Shown here piece by piece: positions 1 through 12,393 of a DNA stretch of 64,000 nucleotides. The position numbers were made by a program, and so were the translations under genes. The notes beneath the pieces were generated by a model. That model did no database searches, was not told where the DNA came from, and worked only from the letters and a program-made list of their open reading frames with translations. Position 1 is the stretch's first letter, and every line of letters starts with the position of its first letter. This DNA comes from Chromera velia (Eukaryota; Sar; Chromeraceae). The DNA lies in assembly GCA_018398765.1 (NCBI GenBank), contig JAHBMJ010001812.1, positions 32,501 through 96,500 of the forward strand. The letters run 5' to 3'.

Positions 1-762
1 TGCAAATCACGGCCAACTCCCCTCCAACCCCAACACGCGCACACGCACGCACATGAACACAGGGAGGAGAGAATACCACGAGAAGTGGAGAGATGCAAAC
101 AGAAACATCGGCACATACAGAGGAAGAGGTCGAAAGGCAGAGAGGAGAGAGAGTTTCGTTGAAGGGGTCAAAGGGACCTCTCCGCTCTCTCAAAAGACCA
201 GAAGCGGGACGAAAACATATGTAAGAGCACTGCCGGACAGCCTTTTTTCAATCCTATAAAAAAGTCCCCCTTTTTCAATCCTTTAAACAAGTGCCCCTTT
301 TTCAATCCTCTAAACAAGTACCAACTGCGAGCGAGAATCAAGGGCAGTTATCAAGACAGAACGACAAGACAACAAAAAAAATAGACGACTCAAGATCAGT
401 CAGACGGCTGGTTGCCACATGTTGCAGCCTTTTCCTTCTTGGCTTTTTCCGCGAAGTGTGCACCCACCAATAGCCTGCACACGCTGCAAGATCTTCCAGC
501 ATTGCCCCCATGTGTTCGTGACGTCGCCCTCGGTCAAACACTTGAACCCCCTTTTCTCCGACCCCTCTTCGCTGTCTAAAACCGTGACAGCTATCTGTCT
601 CTCGAAACCAGACAACACCCTGAACCCCACCGTTAAAGACACACGCATAGATTCTCATTGTGTTTGTTTCAAAATGGGGGTCTGGTGACAACAATGCGTC
701 CCCCAGCCCCACCCACCCATCCAGGCAGCTGCATAGGTCCCGAGTTGGAAAAGGTCGCATGC

Positions 763-805
<43 letters not shown>

Positions 806-924
806 TCGTATGGAAGGGAAGAAGAGCTAGATCAACACTCGCATAGGTTGGCAGGGAGAATAGAATGCGAGAAAGAAAGACCAAGACGCTCTCACCAAAA
901 GTTCTACGAAGACCCCCCCCTCCC
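1..924. other. Gene-free left edge with (GA)n array
   Basis: No coding region could be supported here. The stretch holds three near-repeats of a 'tttttcaatcct' phrase between about 243 and 310, and a (GA)n microsatellite at about 765-802. The open frames over the GA array are low-complexity artefacts. It lies downstream of the stop codon of the minus-strand RRM gene, so part of it may be that gene's 3' untranslated region. Confidence 0.5.
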
Positions 925-3900
925 TCAGCCACCCGTGGCTTCCCCCTCAGCCCCCTCCTTTCCCTCGTCATTGACAATCGGAGCCCCTCCTGCTGAGTCC
1001 TCTTCAACAACCGTACTCAAGTCACCAACTCGTCGCGTCCCGCTTGGTCCATGCAAAGCAGCAGAAGTATGAACGTGGAGGTGCGCATGCGCTTCGGGAC
1101 CCTCTTTCTCATCCAGAGGTGTCATTTCGAGAATCTGCTGCACCTTCTCTGCTGACTGGTGGGCACACTGGGAATGTACCTTCTGGAGATTTTCAGCTTC
1201 TTTGATGTCCTCAGCGGTCTTTGTCACTAGGGCATCAGCCTGCTGCAAGCAGCTCGCTGCAAGCACGGCAGACTGAAAACTCTCAGAAGTCAAACCCAAG
1301 GTCATCACCTGATTTGCAGCTTCAACGAACGCAGCCGCTTGTGTCCGATTGACCAGCAGGTGTTGCAACTCCTGCTTCTTCTGCTGAACGGTGGTCGAGG
1401 CATGCTGTGCAAGCCCGGCGTGCATTTCTGCATTGACCTGCTCCTGCTCTGCTGCCTCTATCTGCTCCTGCGCATTGTCGGGGACCCACGGGCCGTTCTC
1501 TGTCAACGAGTCCCCGGGTGGGAGCTGTGTGTCCGGCTTCTCGGACGTAAAACTGGATGCCGCTTCGTTCTCACTCGTGCTGCGGACTGTGGCGAGAATA
1601 CCTCGGTCGGCAGGTAGCGGGGATTCTGCAGGAGGCAGAGGAGTCGCTCGGTTGTTCGGATGCTGCTGGGAGGGCTTTGCAGAGACGGGCGGGGGGGAAG
1701 AGACGACGTCTCCTCCACCAGTCGAGGAAGAGGAACCTGCGGGGAGAGTCACAGCACTGGCATTGCTTGGCGCAGGTGGCGGCCCTGCTGTGACACTGTG
1801 TGCCGAGGACGAGGACACCGATGCGGGGTTGCTGTTTTCCCCCCGCGTACCCAGTTGATGATGAGCAGACTGCGCACCCGCCCCTGGCCCTGTGGATCCT
1901 CCAGCATCAGGTGCCGGTGCTGCCGCTGGGGAAGGAGTGTCAATGGGTACAATAGGTAGGGGGGTAATCAGAGCCGCTGCAGCAGCAGGGGCAACACGAG
2001 CTCCTGCCAGAGGCGAAGTGTTGCTGACATTATTGGCAGCCACTGCGGATGCAAGCTGAAGTGCTGCTGCGGCAGGGGCGACGGTAGACACAGCAGGGGT
2101 GACAATGGCAATCGGCGCTGCCGGTAAGGCTGTGATTGCAGCACCCGGCGGAAGTACTGCCGAAGGAGCGGTGGGTGATAGAGCGGCGACCTGGGCTGCG
2201 ATAGGCTGGGGGAGGGCTATGGGGTTGGCGGCTATGGGGAGACCCGGGGGGGCTGGCGCGAGCGCCGGAGCGGCTGGTTGGCTGCCTGTGCCCCCCGGAG
2301 GCCCTGGAGCCCCCGCCTGTTGATCGAAGGCGGGGGGGGGATGGGGGGCCACTTCGAGGGCACCGCCCCCCCCAGTGGCGGCATCGGGGGGATCGGGGGC
2401 TTGTGGCTTGCTTGAGGTTTCTGCACTGATTCCACTTTCTGTCTTCTCGGGCTGGAGAGGGAGAGAGGGGAGGCCTGCTGCAGGGGCGGCGGGTACTCGG
2501 GACTCGTTGGAGGGAATGGTTGGCAATCTGACACTCGCTTCGGATAGAGCTGCAGACAGAGAGCGGGAGAGTCAGAGAAGAAAGAGAGCGCACGGAGCGG
2601 TGAGCGAAAAAGAAGATGCACCAGAGGGATGAAAGAGAGAGAACTACGGTCAGACAGAAAGCACGGAGAAAAAGGAGAACGTTCGGGGGGTTATTTGTTA
2701 ATCCGACGCTTAAGGGACGTCTCAAGAGAACCTGTCAATGGTGCAGGCGAATTGACCCCGCGATATTCCTGGTGGCATCAAAAACACTATCCCTTCACTT
2801 TCCGTCCAAACAAATGAAGCGACCGACCGACCGACCGACCGACTGACCATGCTTATTCAAGTCCAGCCCAAAGGCCAAAGCCCCGGTGGTTCCTCCAGTT
2901 ACAGCTTTCCCTCTCCCCCTCCCGAAGTGACCTCCTCCTCTCACGCTTTTGCTTCCCCCAAAGAAATCAACCGAAGGGGGGACAGGCGCAGGGGGGGCAG
3001 AGGGAGGAAAGGGAATCGGTAGTGTCGGGGAGTGGCCAGCACTACCCCTCTTCTCTGTCAAAACAACCTGATCGTCCGGCTTCGGTACAGAGGCGGGTGG
3101 ACCGCGAAGATGTTCAGAAAATTCCCCCTTTGCTGCTGGAGGAGGACTGAGACCGACTTGGCTGCTCATCATGCCAGCCACCTCCCTTCCGCCCGTTTCC
3201 TCCTCCTGATGCGGGGCCTTCCATTCCATCGCCGCATCAAATCCGAATCGGCTTGTGCTGGAAGGACCCGGCGGTGGCACTGGGGGCGCGCGGTCGGAAA
3301 ACGGTGGTCGCGCAGGTCCCTGCATATCTGTGCGCTGGTTGATCGGGAACGTTTGAGAGGGAGAAGAAGGGGTGCCGTCGAAACCTCCTCGTGGTGGTGG
3401 GGGGTCTGCGGGTAGGGGGGCGAGCGGCCCCGGCAGAGAGACAGGAGCTGCTGGCGCCTGGGCCCTCAGCGCAACTGCAGAGGGGTTTGCCGGGGCCCTG
3501 TCGAAGAGGGGGGCGGCATCTCTTGCATTCATCCTAGAGCTTCCCTCATCAAAGTGAGGAGACCCCTCGACTGCCTGAGGGCCTGGTGGTGGTGGCTGTT
3601 CTGCCATTGATGCGGGGGCATTTGCTCGGGGGGCAGTTGGTCTGTTGCTCCATTGCGCTGCCGACCTGCAGAGACAAAGTCGCGCAATCAAAGGGAGAAA
3701 AATTTTGAAGGGAATTGCACACCTTTCCGCCTTGCTAGTCATCTGTCGATCTAAAGAAAGGATTTGACCAACAGTACCGTCACTGTCCGCACATGCAGAC
3801 GACTACCGGCTTCAAGCCCTCTCATCCACTCCGGACAGAATCCCTTCTTCTTGTACGTCACAAGCAGTGCAGGCTAGGAGCTCACCTTGCATGCGCTCCT

Positions 3901-6900
3901 GTCGAGCGACCACCCAAGGAAGCTGGAGGAACACCGGAGTCCAACTGTGTCTGCATGCATTCATGCATTCATTCGTTCGTTCATTCATCCATTCATGCAT
4001 TCATCCATTCATGCATTCATTCATTCGTTCGTTCGTTCGTTCATTCACCCTCAGCCAGCCAGCCAGTCAGCCAAGCAATTGTTCACTGGTGCAGTCTGTC
4101 CCTCTTCACTCAGATCAGCAGGGTCCCTGTGTGTCTACTCTAAACAGACAGCATCCCTCTTTCCCTCAAGCCGGCAAAACCAAATGAAACATGGCAGAGA
4201 GTGAATGTCAGAGAACGCCAAAGCATCCTGAGGCAGACAGTCAAATGAAATAGATCCACACACAGCAGTCTTCTTTCTTCTGTACGTATCGATCGAGGCA
4301 CCTAGGGGCCTGCCCGCCTGACTGACTGACTTGCAATGACATCAAGCTCTGAGCGTTGATCCTGGACCCCCAAGCATTCTTGGACCTCCCGCCTCCAGGT
4401 GACATCTCCACACCTCCTGCTGGAGGATTCGGAGCAACTCCTCGCAGGGGGGGTGGACTCTGCGGAGGCACGGGAACAGCAGTTGCCCGTGCAGAAGAAG
4501 ACGAAGATGAGGCAGGATCCTGAGGCGTCCACAAACGGGCGTCCCAACTAGAAAAGTCCCCCCCCGCAGGATCACTCCCACGTGCCCACAACCCCACACC
4601 ACTCCGATGCACATGTCCAACGGCAAAGTCCTCCTCTGACCAAAAACGCCCCCCACCGACACCGTCCACTGTCCAGTCCACACCCGAGCCTCTTGCTGCT
4701 CCCACCTCACCCTCCCTGCCTCCGTCTTCAACATTTTCAGTTGCCTGAGGGTTTGTCCAACCGCTCGGGGAAACATTCGCTCTCGGTTCTAGAGGTCGAT
4801 CGACCGAACTGGCCTCAGGGCCCCCCAAAACAGGCCGCCCTTCACCCCCCACGCCCACGCCAGGCACCAGGGGCACAGAGGACGCCTGCTGCGGCGGCGG
4901 GACAGGAGGGGGCCGGGACCCTCCTGCTGCTGTGTGGTTGGGGTTGGACTGAGGCAGCCACCCCCGCGAGTGAACGTCGGAGGCAGACTTTGGAAGCCGG
5001 GGGTCTCCGCCCGCCCCCGTCAGAGGGGGAGGGGCAATGCCGCCATCCCCCCGAGGGTTCCAAATGGCCGCATCGCCTGGAGGAGCAAAAGGAACAGGAG
5101 CCACAGGTTGGTGTCCCTGTGAGCCTCCTGTGAGGGTCAAATCCAGGCCTCCTGGTGCGTGAGCATGCTGTGTGTGGCGAGGTGAGAATGAGGGTGCTGA
5201 CGGGGGACGCCACGCAGGCGGGGGGGGATCGACCAGAGCCCCCGTTGCTGCACCCCCGAGGTGTGAGGGTGGTGGTGGTCGGCTTCCTGGTTGTGGGGGG
5301 AAAGTGGATGGGGGAGGCATTGGAGCAGAGCGAGAGGGGGGGGAAACTCGAGAAGCAGCGAAGAATTGAGGTTCTGCCGCCGGGGAAGGGGGGGAATGGT
5401 GTGGGGGGACCGACATGTGGGGACTTCGTACAAGTGTTGCTCCTCCGTGGGAAGAGGAGGAGGATGGTTGTTCGGGGGGTGGAGGATGAAACGGAGGGGG
5501 TGGAAGGATGCCGGAGACCTGCTGCTGCGCTTTCGAGTTCATCGAGGGAGGATTTCTCAGAGCGGAAGTCAAGCGAGTTGTTTCTCTGACCGGATGGGTC
5601 TCTGCCCCTGACCACATGGGTTGGTAATTGAATGAAGGTCCTGGGAGTGGAGCTCGTTCTCTTGAAGTGAAGGGACCTTGCGGGGAGGAGTCGGGAGGTC
5701 GTCGTTCAGGAGATGGGGGGAGACGGAGAGGTTGTGAGGGAGGGGCTACTTCAAAGGGAGCTGGTGGTAGTGATGCATGGCGGGGGTCAGGGTTTGTGGG
5801 CACGGAGGTGGGAGGCATAGCAGCTGCTGCTAGGGGTGCACTTGGATCAGCCTGCATGTAGTTGGCCTGGTCGATTCTGAATGGAGGAACTCCGCGGGAG
5901 GATGCGTTGGGGGGGGGTTGGGGTGCGGGTGTCGCTACGTTGTTTGCGTAGGTTGAAGGCCCGGGCGGTCTCTCTGGAGGAGCAGTGGAGGGCACGAGAG
6001 GAGCGGCGGTAGGGGAAGAGAACTGATGTAGGGGGGGCTGTGGGAGGCGCACATTGGACGGTGGTACTTCGTGAAGAGGAAAGGAGCCGCCAGGCATCAA
6101 CATGGAGGGGTGGGAGCCAGGAACGGGGGGGGGCTCTGTGAAGATCCGTGAGGCTGTTGACACATCCGGCCTTTGCTGTTGTGTCATGGCGGAACGCTGC
6201 TTTGTTTGCTGCCTTCGGTGCGGTTGTTTGTCAAAGGTCGCAGCAGGATGCAGTCCCCCCGCGTTGAGATAATGATGAGGCGCGGTGTCGTTCTCATTGT
6301 GAGGGAGGTGGGGGATCGACATTGGATCCTTTCTGCTGCCTCTCCCGTTCATTCCAGCGGGCGGAGCGTCTGGAGCGCGAATCATTGCAGACCCTGCTGC
6401 CGAAAAAAGCGTGTTGGTCTCCTCCTTCGGCTTCGCGTAGGAGTCCTTCTTTGCCCAGGTAGCACGGACTGATGGGATGGGATGGCACACACACAAACAC
6501 GCATGTGCACAAAATAAAAGGAATTAAATGAATGCACGGCACGAAGCAGAAAAGGCTGCTGAGAAAGGGAATCAGCAGACGAGAGCGAGTGCCTTCTTGC
6601 AAACGTGGTGAAGAAAATAAATACAGATGCCGTCACCATCAAGGGTCCCGGCCTGGTTCACCATCATGAACGAAAGAAGTCTTTTTCTCTGAGAAGAATG
6701 GGAGCAGCATCGCATAAATGAATAGGACAGACACGATCTTGCATGAAAGGTTTGGCTGGTCTCTTCTTTGCACTGACCCTTCCCGTTTCGAATCCGGATT
6801 GCACCTTCACCACACAAAGAAAGGACGTTGCTCGCATCTGTACTATGCTGAAATCGCACAAACGCAAAACCTGCAGGATCAACACAGTGAAAAGGGGGGA

Positions 6901-7694
6901 GGGAGCGAGTGAGGGAGAGTGGAAGAGATTACTGGAGGGGATGGCAGGGAAAGAAGAGCATGCATGGGAAGAATCGCAGGACGGGGGAAAAACATAGAAA
7001 ACACAGAAGAAGACCCAACACCTGCATGCACCCATCCGACCCAAAAGTAGGACCAACAGACGGACAGATAGACAGACAGACAGATGACAGATAGACAGAC
7101 AGACAGATGACACGAGATCATTCCACGGACCTGTCGTAGCAGTCCACTCTTTGTCGGGGTATCGGCAAGAAGGGTGGCATGCGACCATGGCCATCTCGAC
7201 GTTGCCATACTTGCTGCAGGCAAAGGCAAACGCAGACGCTTGAGGGGTACGCAGATGTAAGCAGGGAGATCACCGAAAGCCCAAGAACGGGAAAAACGGA
7301 CACCAGCGAACGAAAGTCACCATGATTGAGGGCAGAGGCTCCGAATCATTCCCGTTGAATGAGCGATGTCCTATCATCGAGCAGGAATACATGAATCCGC
7401 CAAAAGAATGAGTGGTTGAGAGAGTAAATGAGTGAGTGAGTGAGTGAGTGAGCGAGCGAGCGAGCGAGCGAACGAATGAATGCATGAATGAATGAATAAT
7501 GAATGAATGAATGAATGAATGAATGAATGAATGAATGAATGAATGCATAGAACCACGAACAAAGCAACGCACCAACCAACCAACCAACCAACCAACCAAC
7601 CAACCAGAAGGTCTCCAAGAGGTCTGTCTTTGTTGTAGAGGGGGGCACGTTCACGATGATGGTGAACCGTGCACACTCCTCTGCGGACCCGCTG
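925..7694 (-). CDS. RRM-domain protein with very long proline-rich tail
   Basis: Probable RNA-binding protein. Exons read on the minus strand, with matching phases: 7694-7605, 7213-7131, 6688-6662, 6468-4323, 3665-2848 and 2549-925 (TGA stop). The first three small exons build one RRM. The RNP2-like strand is FTIIVNVPP, helix 1 is TKTDLLETF, then CKYGNVEMAMV, and the RNP1-like strand KTSFVHD comes from a 27-nt microexon. The remaining roughly 1,500 residues are Pro/Ser/Ala/Gln-rich and look disordered, apart from a helical, Gln/Ala-rich region near the end that contains QEQIEAAEQEQVNAEMH. The exon at 7694 needs an upstream exon. ATG AAT GTG at 8670-8648 followed by GTGTAAG fits the phase but is weak. 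The role is probably mRNA processing or a scaffold; the RRM is seen, the function is inferred. The orthologue is not recognised. Confidence 0.72.
2819..2847. repeat. (GACC)n array at a 5' splice site
   Basis: A tetranucleotide array GACC repeated about six times. Read on the minus strand it is the first part of an intron of the RRM gene, beginning at 2847 with GTCAGTCGGTCGG. The array therefore repeats the donor consensus. Confidence 0.8.
3951..4047. repeat. (CATT)n / (CGTT)n imperfect tetranucleotide array
   Basis: Imperfect CATT, CGTT and CATC units fill an intron of the minus-strand RRM gene. The open frames over it, rich in His, Ser, Phe and Ile, are artefacts of the repeat. Confidence 0.85.
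7425..7606. repeat. (GAGT)n, (GAAT)n and (CCAA)n arrays in an RRM-gene intron
   Basis: Three consecutive tetranucleotide arrays: GAGT/GAGC at about 7425-7470, GAAT at about 7475-7545, and CCAA at about 7570-7606. On the minus strand the CCAA array reads GTTGGTTGG and starts exactly at the donor of the exon encoding the RNP2 strand of the RRM. Confidence 0.85.
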
Positions 7695-9084
7695 CTGCAC
7701 GAGGAAAAGAATGAATGAACGACCGAACCACAACTCTTCAGGGTGCACAGTAGAAAAAGCGACATGGAGGGGGCCTTGAAAAAGCGAGCCCGATTTTGCC
7801 AACAGGAATGGGCGCCTGTAGCCGACACACATACTTACATAAGTACACGGAGCCAGCCGAGCAAGCGAGGGCTAGCATATTGCATGGTACCTCAGTGTAC
7901 CAAATCGCACTGTAACAATCCCCAAAGTTCGGAACAAATAGCGGCATTTTCTCTGTACATTCACACGGAGCACGGAACATGATTTGTGGTTTGAGGTTCC
8001 GCTCGATGGTCTCAGAGAGCCTCAAAGCCTCAGATCTCAGGATCCGAACGACTGGTCTGGCAAATACAGCGCAACCGGAAGAGCAGTCCATACACATGCT
8101 AGACAGAAACGTGTAGTTTCAATGCAGGTGTGTAACGATGCATGCTCAACATCCGAGGCTGAAACGACAAAGGCAGACTGACTCCGTAACCGACGGAACT
8201 ACACCGCGAAACCAATACAGATACAGATCATCGGGCGTACGTCCAGACAGAAAGACAAGTGACGTGCTTGAGTCAGACAAAGCAGAAAGTGACAAAGAGG
8301 AATGCTCAGGGACGGAAAAAGCAGGGACCAGCGGCCTATGGAGAGGAGACGGGAAGTTGACGCACCTATTCATAACCGGTAAATCCATGATTTGGCCGTG
8401 CATATGAGGCACAACGAGAGCAAGTCACGATCACTGATCACCACAGATGTTCATGAAGCTCTTCAGGTGCGTTTGCACTGAAGAAAATGACAACAAACTT
8501 GGCATCGACCGGATCCCTTTACGGAATTCTCGACAAAAAAGCAAAACCAGTAATTTGAAGGTCAATGGAATTTGAAGGTCAATGGGGAATTGAGCAGCAA
8601 TCGGAAAACCTTGAAAAGTTTGGATGAGGGATGAGACAGACTTACACGCACGCGAAGAACACACATTCATGGGTCTTGTGGATCATGGCAGCGCGCTTTC
8701 GTGATATTTCTTGACGTTGAGAAGTGCGGAGTCGGAGCGATGTTGTCTGTTTTGCATGACCTCCGGGGTGCGCAGCCCACCCGAGGCGTTATCACCCCTG
8801 CATGCATGAGATTTTTTCGGATGCGCATACGCATGGATCGAAGTGTCCGGGGTGACAGTTGCAGCTCGCTGCGCGGGGACTTGCAACACTGCATGCAGCA
8901 GACTGCAACAAACACTGCTACAACAGTCCACAACACCACCACAATTAATATGTGCCAAACACGATTGGGAAAGAAGAACTTGGATCATAAGTTGGATGTT
9001 TAGCCTACTTTGACTGTTATTGGAACATTTTCGTTGTCAAGAAGCTTGTATCTGAACTTCCGCTCTCCCGTAAAGACACTTACA
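7695..9084. promoter_or_regulatory. Head-to-head spacer between RRM gene and surface-protein gene
   Basis: This spacer separates the minus-strand RRM gene from the plus-strand gene at 9085 and should contain both promoters, and possibly the first exon of the RRM gene (candidate at 8648-8670). TGCATGC motifs lie at about 8138-8147, 8799-8808 and 8890-8897. A 15-nt phrase, ttgaaggtcaatggg or nearly so, is repeated in tandem near 8555-8587. No TATA-like element stands out, and the assignment as promoter rests only on gene orientation. Confidence 0.4.
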
Positions 9085-10701
9085 ATGTTTGTCCGTTATC
9101 CTTCTGTTGTTCGGCACTTAGTGGCTCTGTTTGTGTCCAGTCTCGTGCTTTCCTGCGTGGCGGAGCGCCTCGATGCGATTGACCTTTCTTCTCTTGAGGA
9201 AGCGATTGCAGATACACCCCTTTCTGCGTGGATTTACTCAGACCTCTGTTTTGGTTCCTTTGTTGTGAAGAGAGGACTAACTCTCCATGCATTTGCATCA
9301 ATGTCTGATAACGCTCCAGAGGAGCTGAGTGTTTCGATCGAGCATCAGATCAGCCAAGGAACCCAGAAGGGAATGCAGCCAGCTGCCTTGCTGAGGCCGG
9401 TGCTCTCGGGCTTGCCCTCCGAGTGGTCAGATGGTCATTTGACGGTAACGCTCGAGATGCCTGAAAGCCTCCCCATCGCTTCTGTGGAGTCTGCACAGTC
9501 AGGCCCGGTGTTCGTGGAGTCTGTGGCCTTTGCGGCAGATATGAGGGTTGTGTCTATGGGTGGTCCCATCTCCGTGAAGATGTCGGAGGATGAAGTCACC
9601 CACAGCAGTGCGTCGGTTCTCTCTGGAGGAAATGGGGCAGTTTGTGTTGAGGGGATGAAGGCAGAAAGCGCGCTTGTTGTGAACAGAGGCAATGCAGGAG
9701 TCTCTCTTCTCGGTGGGGCACTAGGGTCCCTCTCTGTGGGGAACCTCGGGAACGGGCAGGTGGCTGCTTGCCGTGCTCCTGCAAATGAGGTTGAAGTCTC
9801 TTCCCTCGCTTTTGGGTCCGTCTCTGTGGCTGTCCGTTCTTCTCTGGAAGTTTCCAGGCCTCCCGGAATGACTCTCGGGGGTCTGCCTGGAAGCGTTCCC
9901 GTCGGATATGTCCGTGCGCAGGGAGGGGAAGTTGGGCCTTCAGAATCTCTCGTCCTTGGCCCGCAGCTTCAGCGCATTCCGGGTGGTGCCCGAGAGATGA
10001 CACACGAGGACTGTGAGAGCAGGGCAAGCCCTGCAACCACTTGTCTCTCTTTGTCTGACTTGGGCGGGGGCACACAGAGGTTTTCTTCTGGTATGTGCGG
10101 AAGACCCACGAACGTGAATGCCCCTGCAGTTCCTCCATCATCAGAAGGACCCCAACCACCCGTGCAGGCTGTCCCCATTCCCAGCAGCCCCAGTCTGATT
10201 GCTGAAGAAGTGGTCCCGGAAAGCGAAGAAGAAGTCGAGTCTGGAGACACCCCGGCGACCATTGGAACAACACAGAGGGGAGTTGGCGTTGACGGTGAGG
10301 GATTTGATGGAGGGTCTTTCCCCTTTCAGCAGATCCCTTCTGTTGTGGACCGTCAAAGGCCCGCAGTCGTGAGTCCCGTAGAGGCCCCGCCCCTGGGTGT
10401 CGTGCCGGAGCCCTCTACTGGCAGAGGGGAGTCTGGCCAAGTTGTGTCCCCAGATGAAGCTCCCCCTTTGGCGGTATTGCCGCCTTCCTCTGAGACCACC
10501 ACGACCACCACCCCCTCCCCTTCCCCTTCAGAGACCGACGATTCGTCTCCCACCCCTGCACCGACAGCGCCTCCCAGTGAGCAAATTGAGGAGAGAAGTG
10601 CTGCCTCTCCACGAGCAGGTTCTCCTTCCTTCCTCTGGGCCCTTCTTCTCTCCCTCTCCCTGTGCATGGCCTCCTCGTTGGCAGATCGGCAGCAAAGATG
10701 A
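9085..10701 (+). CDS. Intronless secreted or membrane-anchored protein
   Basis: A single open frame of 538 residues, starting at the first ATG that precedes a good signal peptide (MFVRYPSVVRHLVALFVSSL, cleavage probably after the Cys-Val-Ala near residue 25). Residues of about 30-260 alternate small residues, Ser, Val and Gly in short strands (for example SVLSGGNGAVCVEGM and VVNRGNAGVSLLGGALGSL). This resembles the beta-rich repeats of DUF2807 head-GIN adhesins, but that is only an impression. Residues of about 350-510 are a Pro/Ser/Thr/Glu-rich stalk with Thr and Ser-Pro tracts. The C-terminus ends with a hydrophobic segment, FLWALLLSLSLCMASSL, and a short basic tail, as in a GPI signal or a single membrane anchor. 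It is the only gene here without introns. Function unknown, probably cell surface or wall. Confidence 0.75.
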   Translation: MFVRYPSVVRHLVALFVSSLVLSCVAERLDAIDLSSLEEAIADTPLSAWIYSDLCFGSFVVKRGLTLHAFASMSDNAPEELSVSIEHQISQGTQKGMQPAALLRPVLSGLPSEWSDGHLTVTLEMPESLPIASVESAQSGPVFVESVAFAADMRVVSMGGPISVKMSEDEVTHSSASVLSGGNGAVCVEGMKAESALVVNRGNAGVSLLGGALGSLSVGNLGNGQVAACRAPANEVEVSSLAFGSVSVAVRSSLEVSRPPGMTLGGLPGSVPVGYVRAQGGEVGPSESLVLGPQLQRIPGGAREMTHEDCESRASPATTCLSLSDLGGGTQRFSSGMCGRPTNVNAPAVPPSSEGPQPPVQAVPIPSSPSLIAEEVVPESEEEVESGDTPATIGTTQRGVGVDGEGFDGGSFPFQQIPSVVDRQRPAVVSPVEAPPLGVVPEPSTGRGESGQVVSPDEAPPLAVLPPSSETTTTTTPSPSPSETDDSSPTPAPTAPPSEQIEERSAASPRAGSPSFLWALLLSLSLCMASSLADRQQR

Positions 10702-11187
10702 GATAGGGCAGGTGACCGAAGGGCGGTCACTGCCTGAGTGAGAACGAGGGTACGCTCTGGGCCCTCCGTGGGTTCTTCCCTTGAGTGCTTAAATTGAGCG
10801 ATCCAGTTTGACGAGAGATGTGCCTGAAGGATCGAGTGGCTGGAACTCAGCCGCAGATCAATTGAATTGCATGACCCAAACGAAGCTTTCAATAGATACA
10901 ATGGAGAAGGGATGCATGCAAGTGCGTTGGAAGTCGTCTCGCATTCAGAAGCCGCGCTCTGATTTGACGACACCATGATCATGGTTGTTTGCGTTCTCTC
11001 TGCTCACGTCTGTCTAATGTGTGTGCATCCGTTCGCTTGTCCTCCATTTCTCATGATATGCAAATGTCCTGCAAACCACTCATTCAACTGAAAATGAGCC
11101 GTTTGCATTTCGTGCTCGGTGGTGCGTTCTCCGGTGACAGCGTTTCATGTGGAACCGTTCAACATGCAGTGCCCGTATGCGCACGTG

Positions 11188-11234
11188 AGTCGAATGACGT
11201 GCCTGCAATTAAGTCGAATGACGTGCCTGCAATT
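11188..11234. repeat. 24-bp perfect tandem duplication
   Basis: The phrase AGTCGAATGACGTGCCTGC plus AATTA occurs twice in immediate tandem in the spacer downstream of the surface-protein gene. Each copy holds ATGACGTG, which resembles a bZIP-type TGACGT core. The function is unknown. Confidence 0.85.
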
Positions 11235-11814
11235 TGCAGTCTTCACTGTTCTATGCATGCTTTGCAATTTGTAAGAGAAGATGCACGGTGCGCATCAATT
11301 TGCATTTATTGATTGAGAGAGGTTTTTTGGACAGAGCAATTAACTCAGATCCGACTGCTGCAGCCAGCAGATGGAGTCTCATGCAGTTGTTGAAGTCTGT
11401 TCAATAATACTTGCAGCATCGATTAGCGTGAATACATTTGATCGATCACGCTCATTCTGTCCTGGGGGAAACCGCATTTAAGATCCGTTCCTAGCATGTC
11501 CGCCTCTCTCTTACTCTTCCTTCCATCTACGCACCGTTGCAACACCTCTAGCTACATTGCATCATGCTAAGTTCTAGTCGATCGATCAGTCTTGTACGGT
11601 TCAGTCGTCCATGACGATGAGTGCACTGCTGAATCCCCCCATTTCTCCCCCTTCGCCTGAGTGGCCTCGCGTGCCCCTAATGCATGCACTTGCTGCCCGT
11701 AGGTGGGCGATTTGCAGCCGCACTTGGATTCGTCCATATACCTTCTCATACTCCTGCCCGCACTTCTCGCTTAACAGTCCAGCCAGCCTGCATACTCATT
11801 CTGTCCTAATTCTC

Positions 11815-12393
11815 ACTACTCTCATAGTGTAATAAGTGTATGTAAATTTGCAAAATTTGATCTTATAATACTAATTTTAGCAAATTCTAGCAGGAAAAAA
11901 AAAAGTATATAAGTGTTACCATAGCAATGATTTTATATACGAAGCACTCAAATGTAGTTACATTTTCATTTAGGCTTTAATTAAAAACTTTAAAAGTTAA
12001 TTTGATTCGAAGTTTCAATGAAAAGGTAGCATTGATATAAGCACGGACGATGCACCGTTATAAAAGTTGATAAAACCTTTAAACCTAACATGAAATATTA
12101 AAATTTAAAACATAATATACTGTGTATCATATGATGCATATTAGTAGATAATAGTTTAACCTATATTCAAAGAATTGTAATTAATCATATTGCTAGTCGT
12201 GTTGTCTAGCGTTTTATAATCAATGATTCATTTATATATAGTTAGCGTTTACATGCAGTTAATACATAATTGAATTGAATTGAATTGAATTGAATTGAAG
12301 TGATGAAAACCAGTGACATTATAATTATACTGTTTTAGCTGCTACACAGTAGTATACTGCCTGCAAGTGCCAAAATTAACTCAGCTGTGCAGT

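Noticed and set aside
4842-5615. Long alternative open frames opposite or beside the proline-rich exon of the RRM gene
   Set aside because: Shadows of a GC-rich low-complexity exon. Only the frame giving the proline-rich protein joins the RRM exons in phase.
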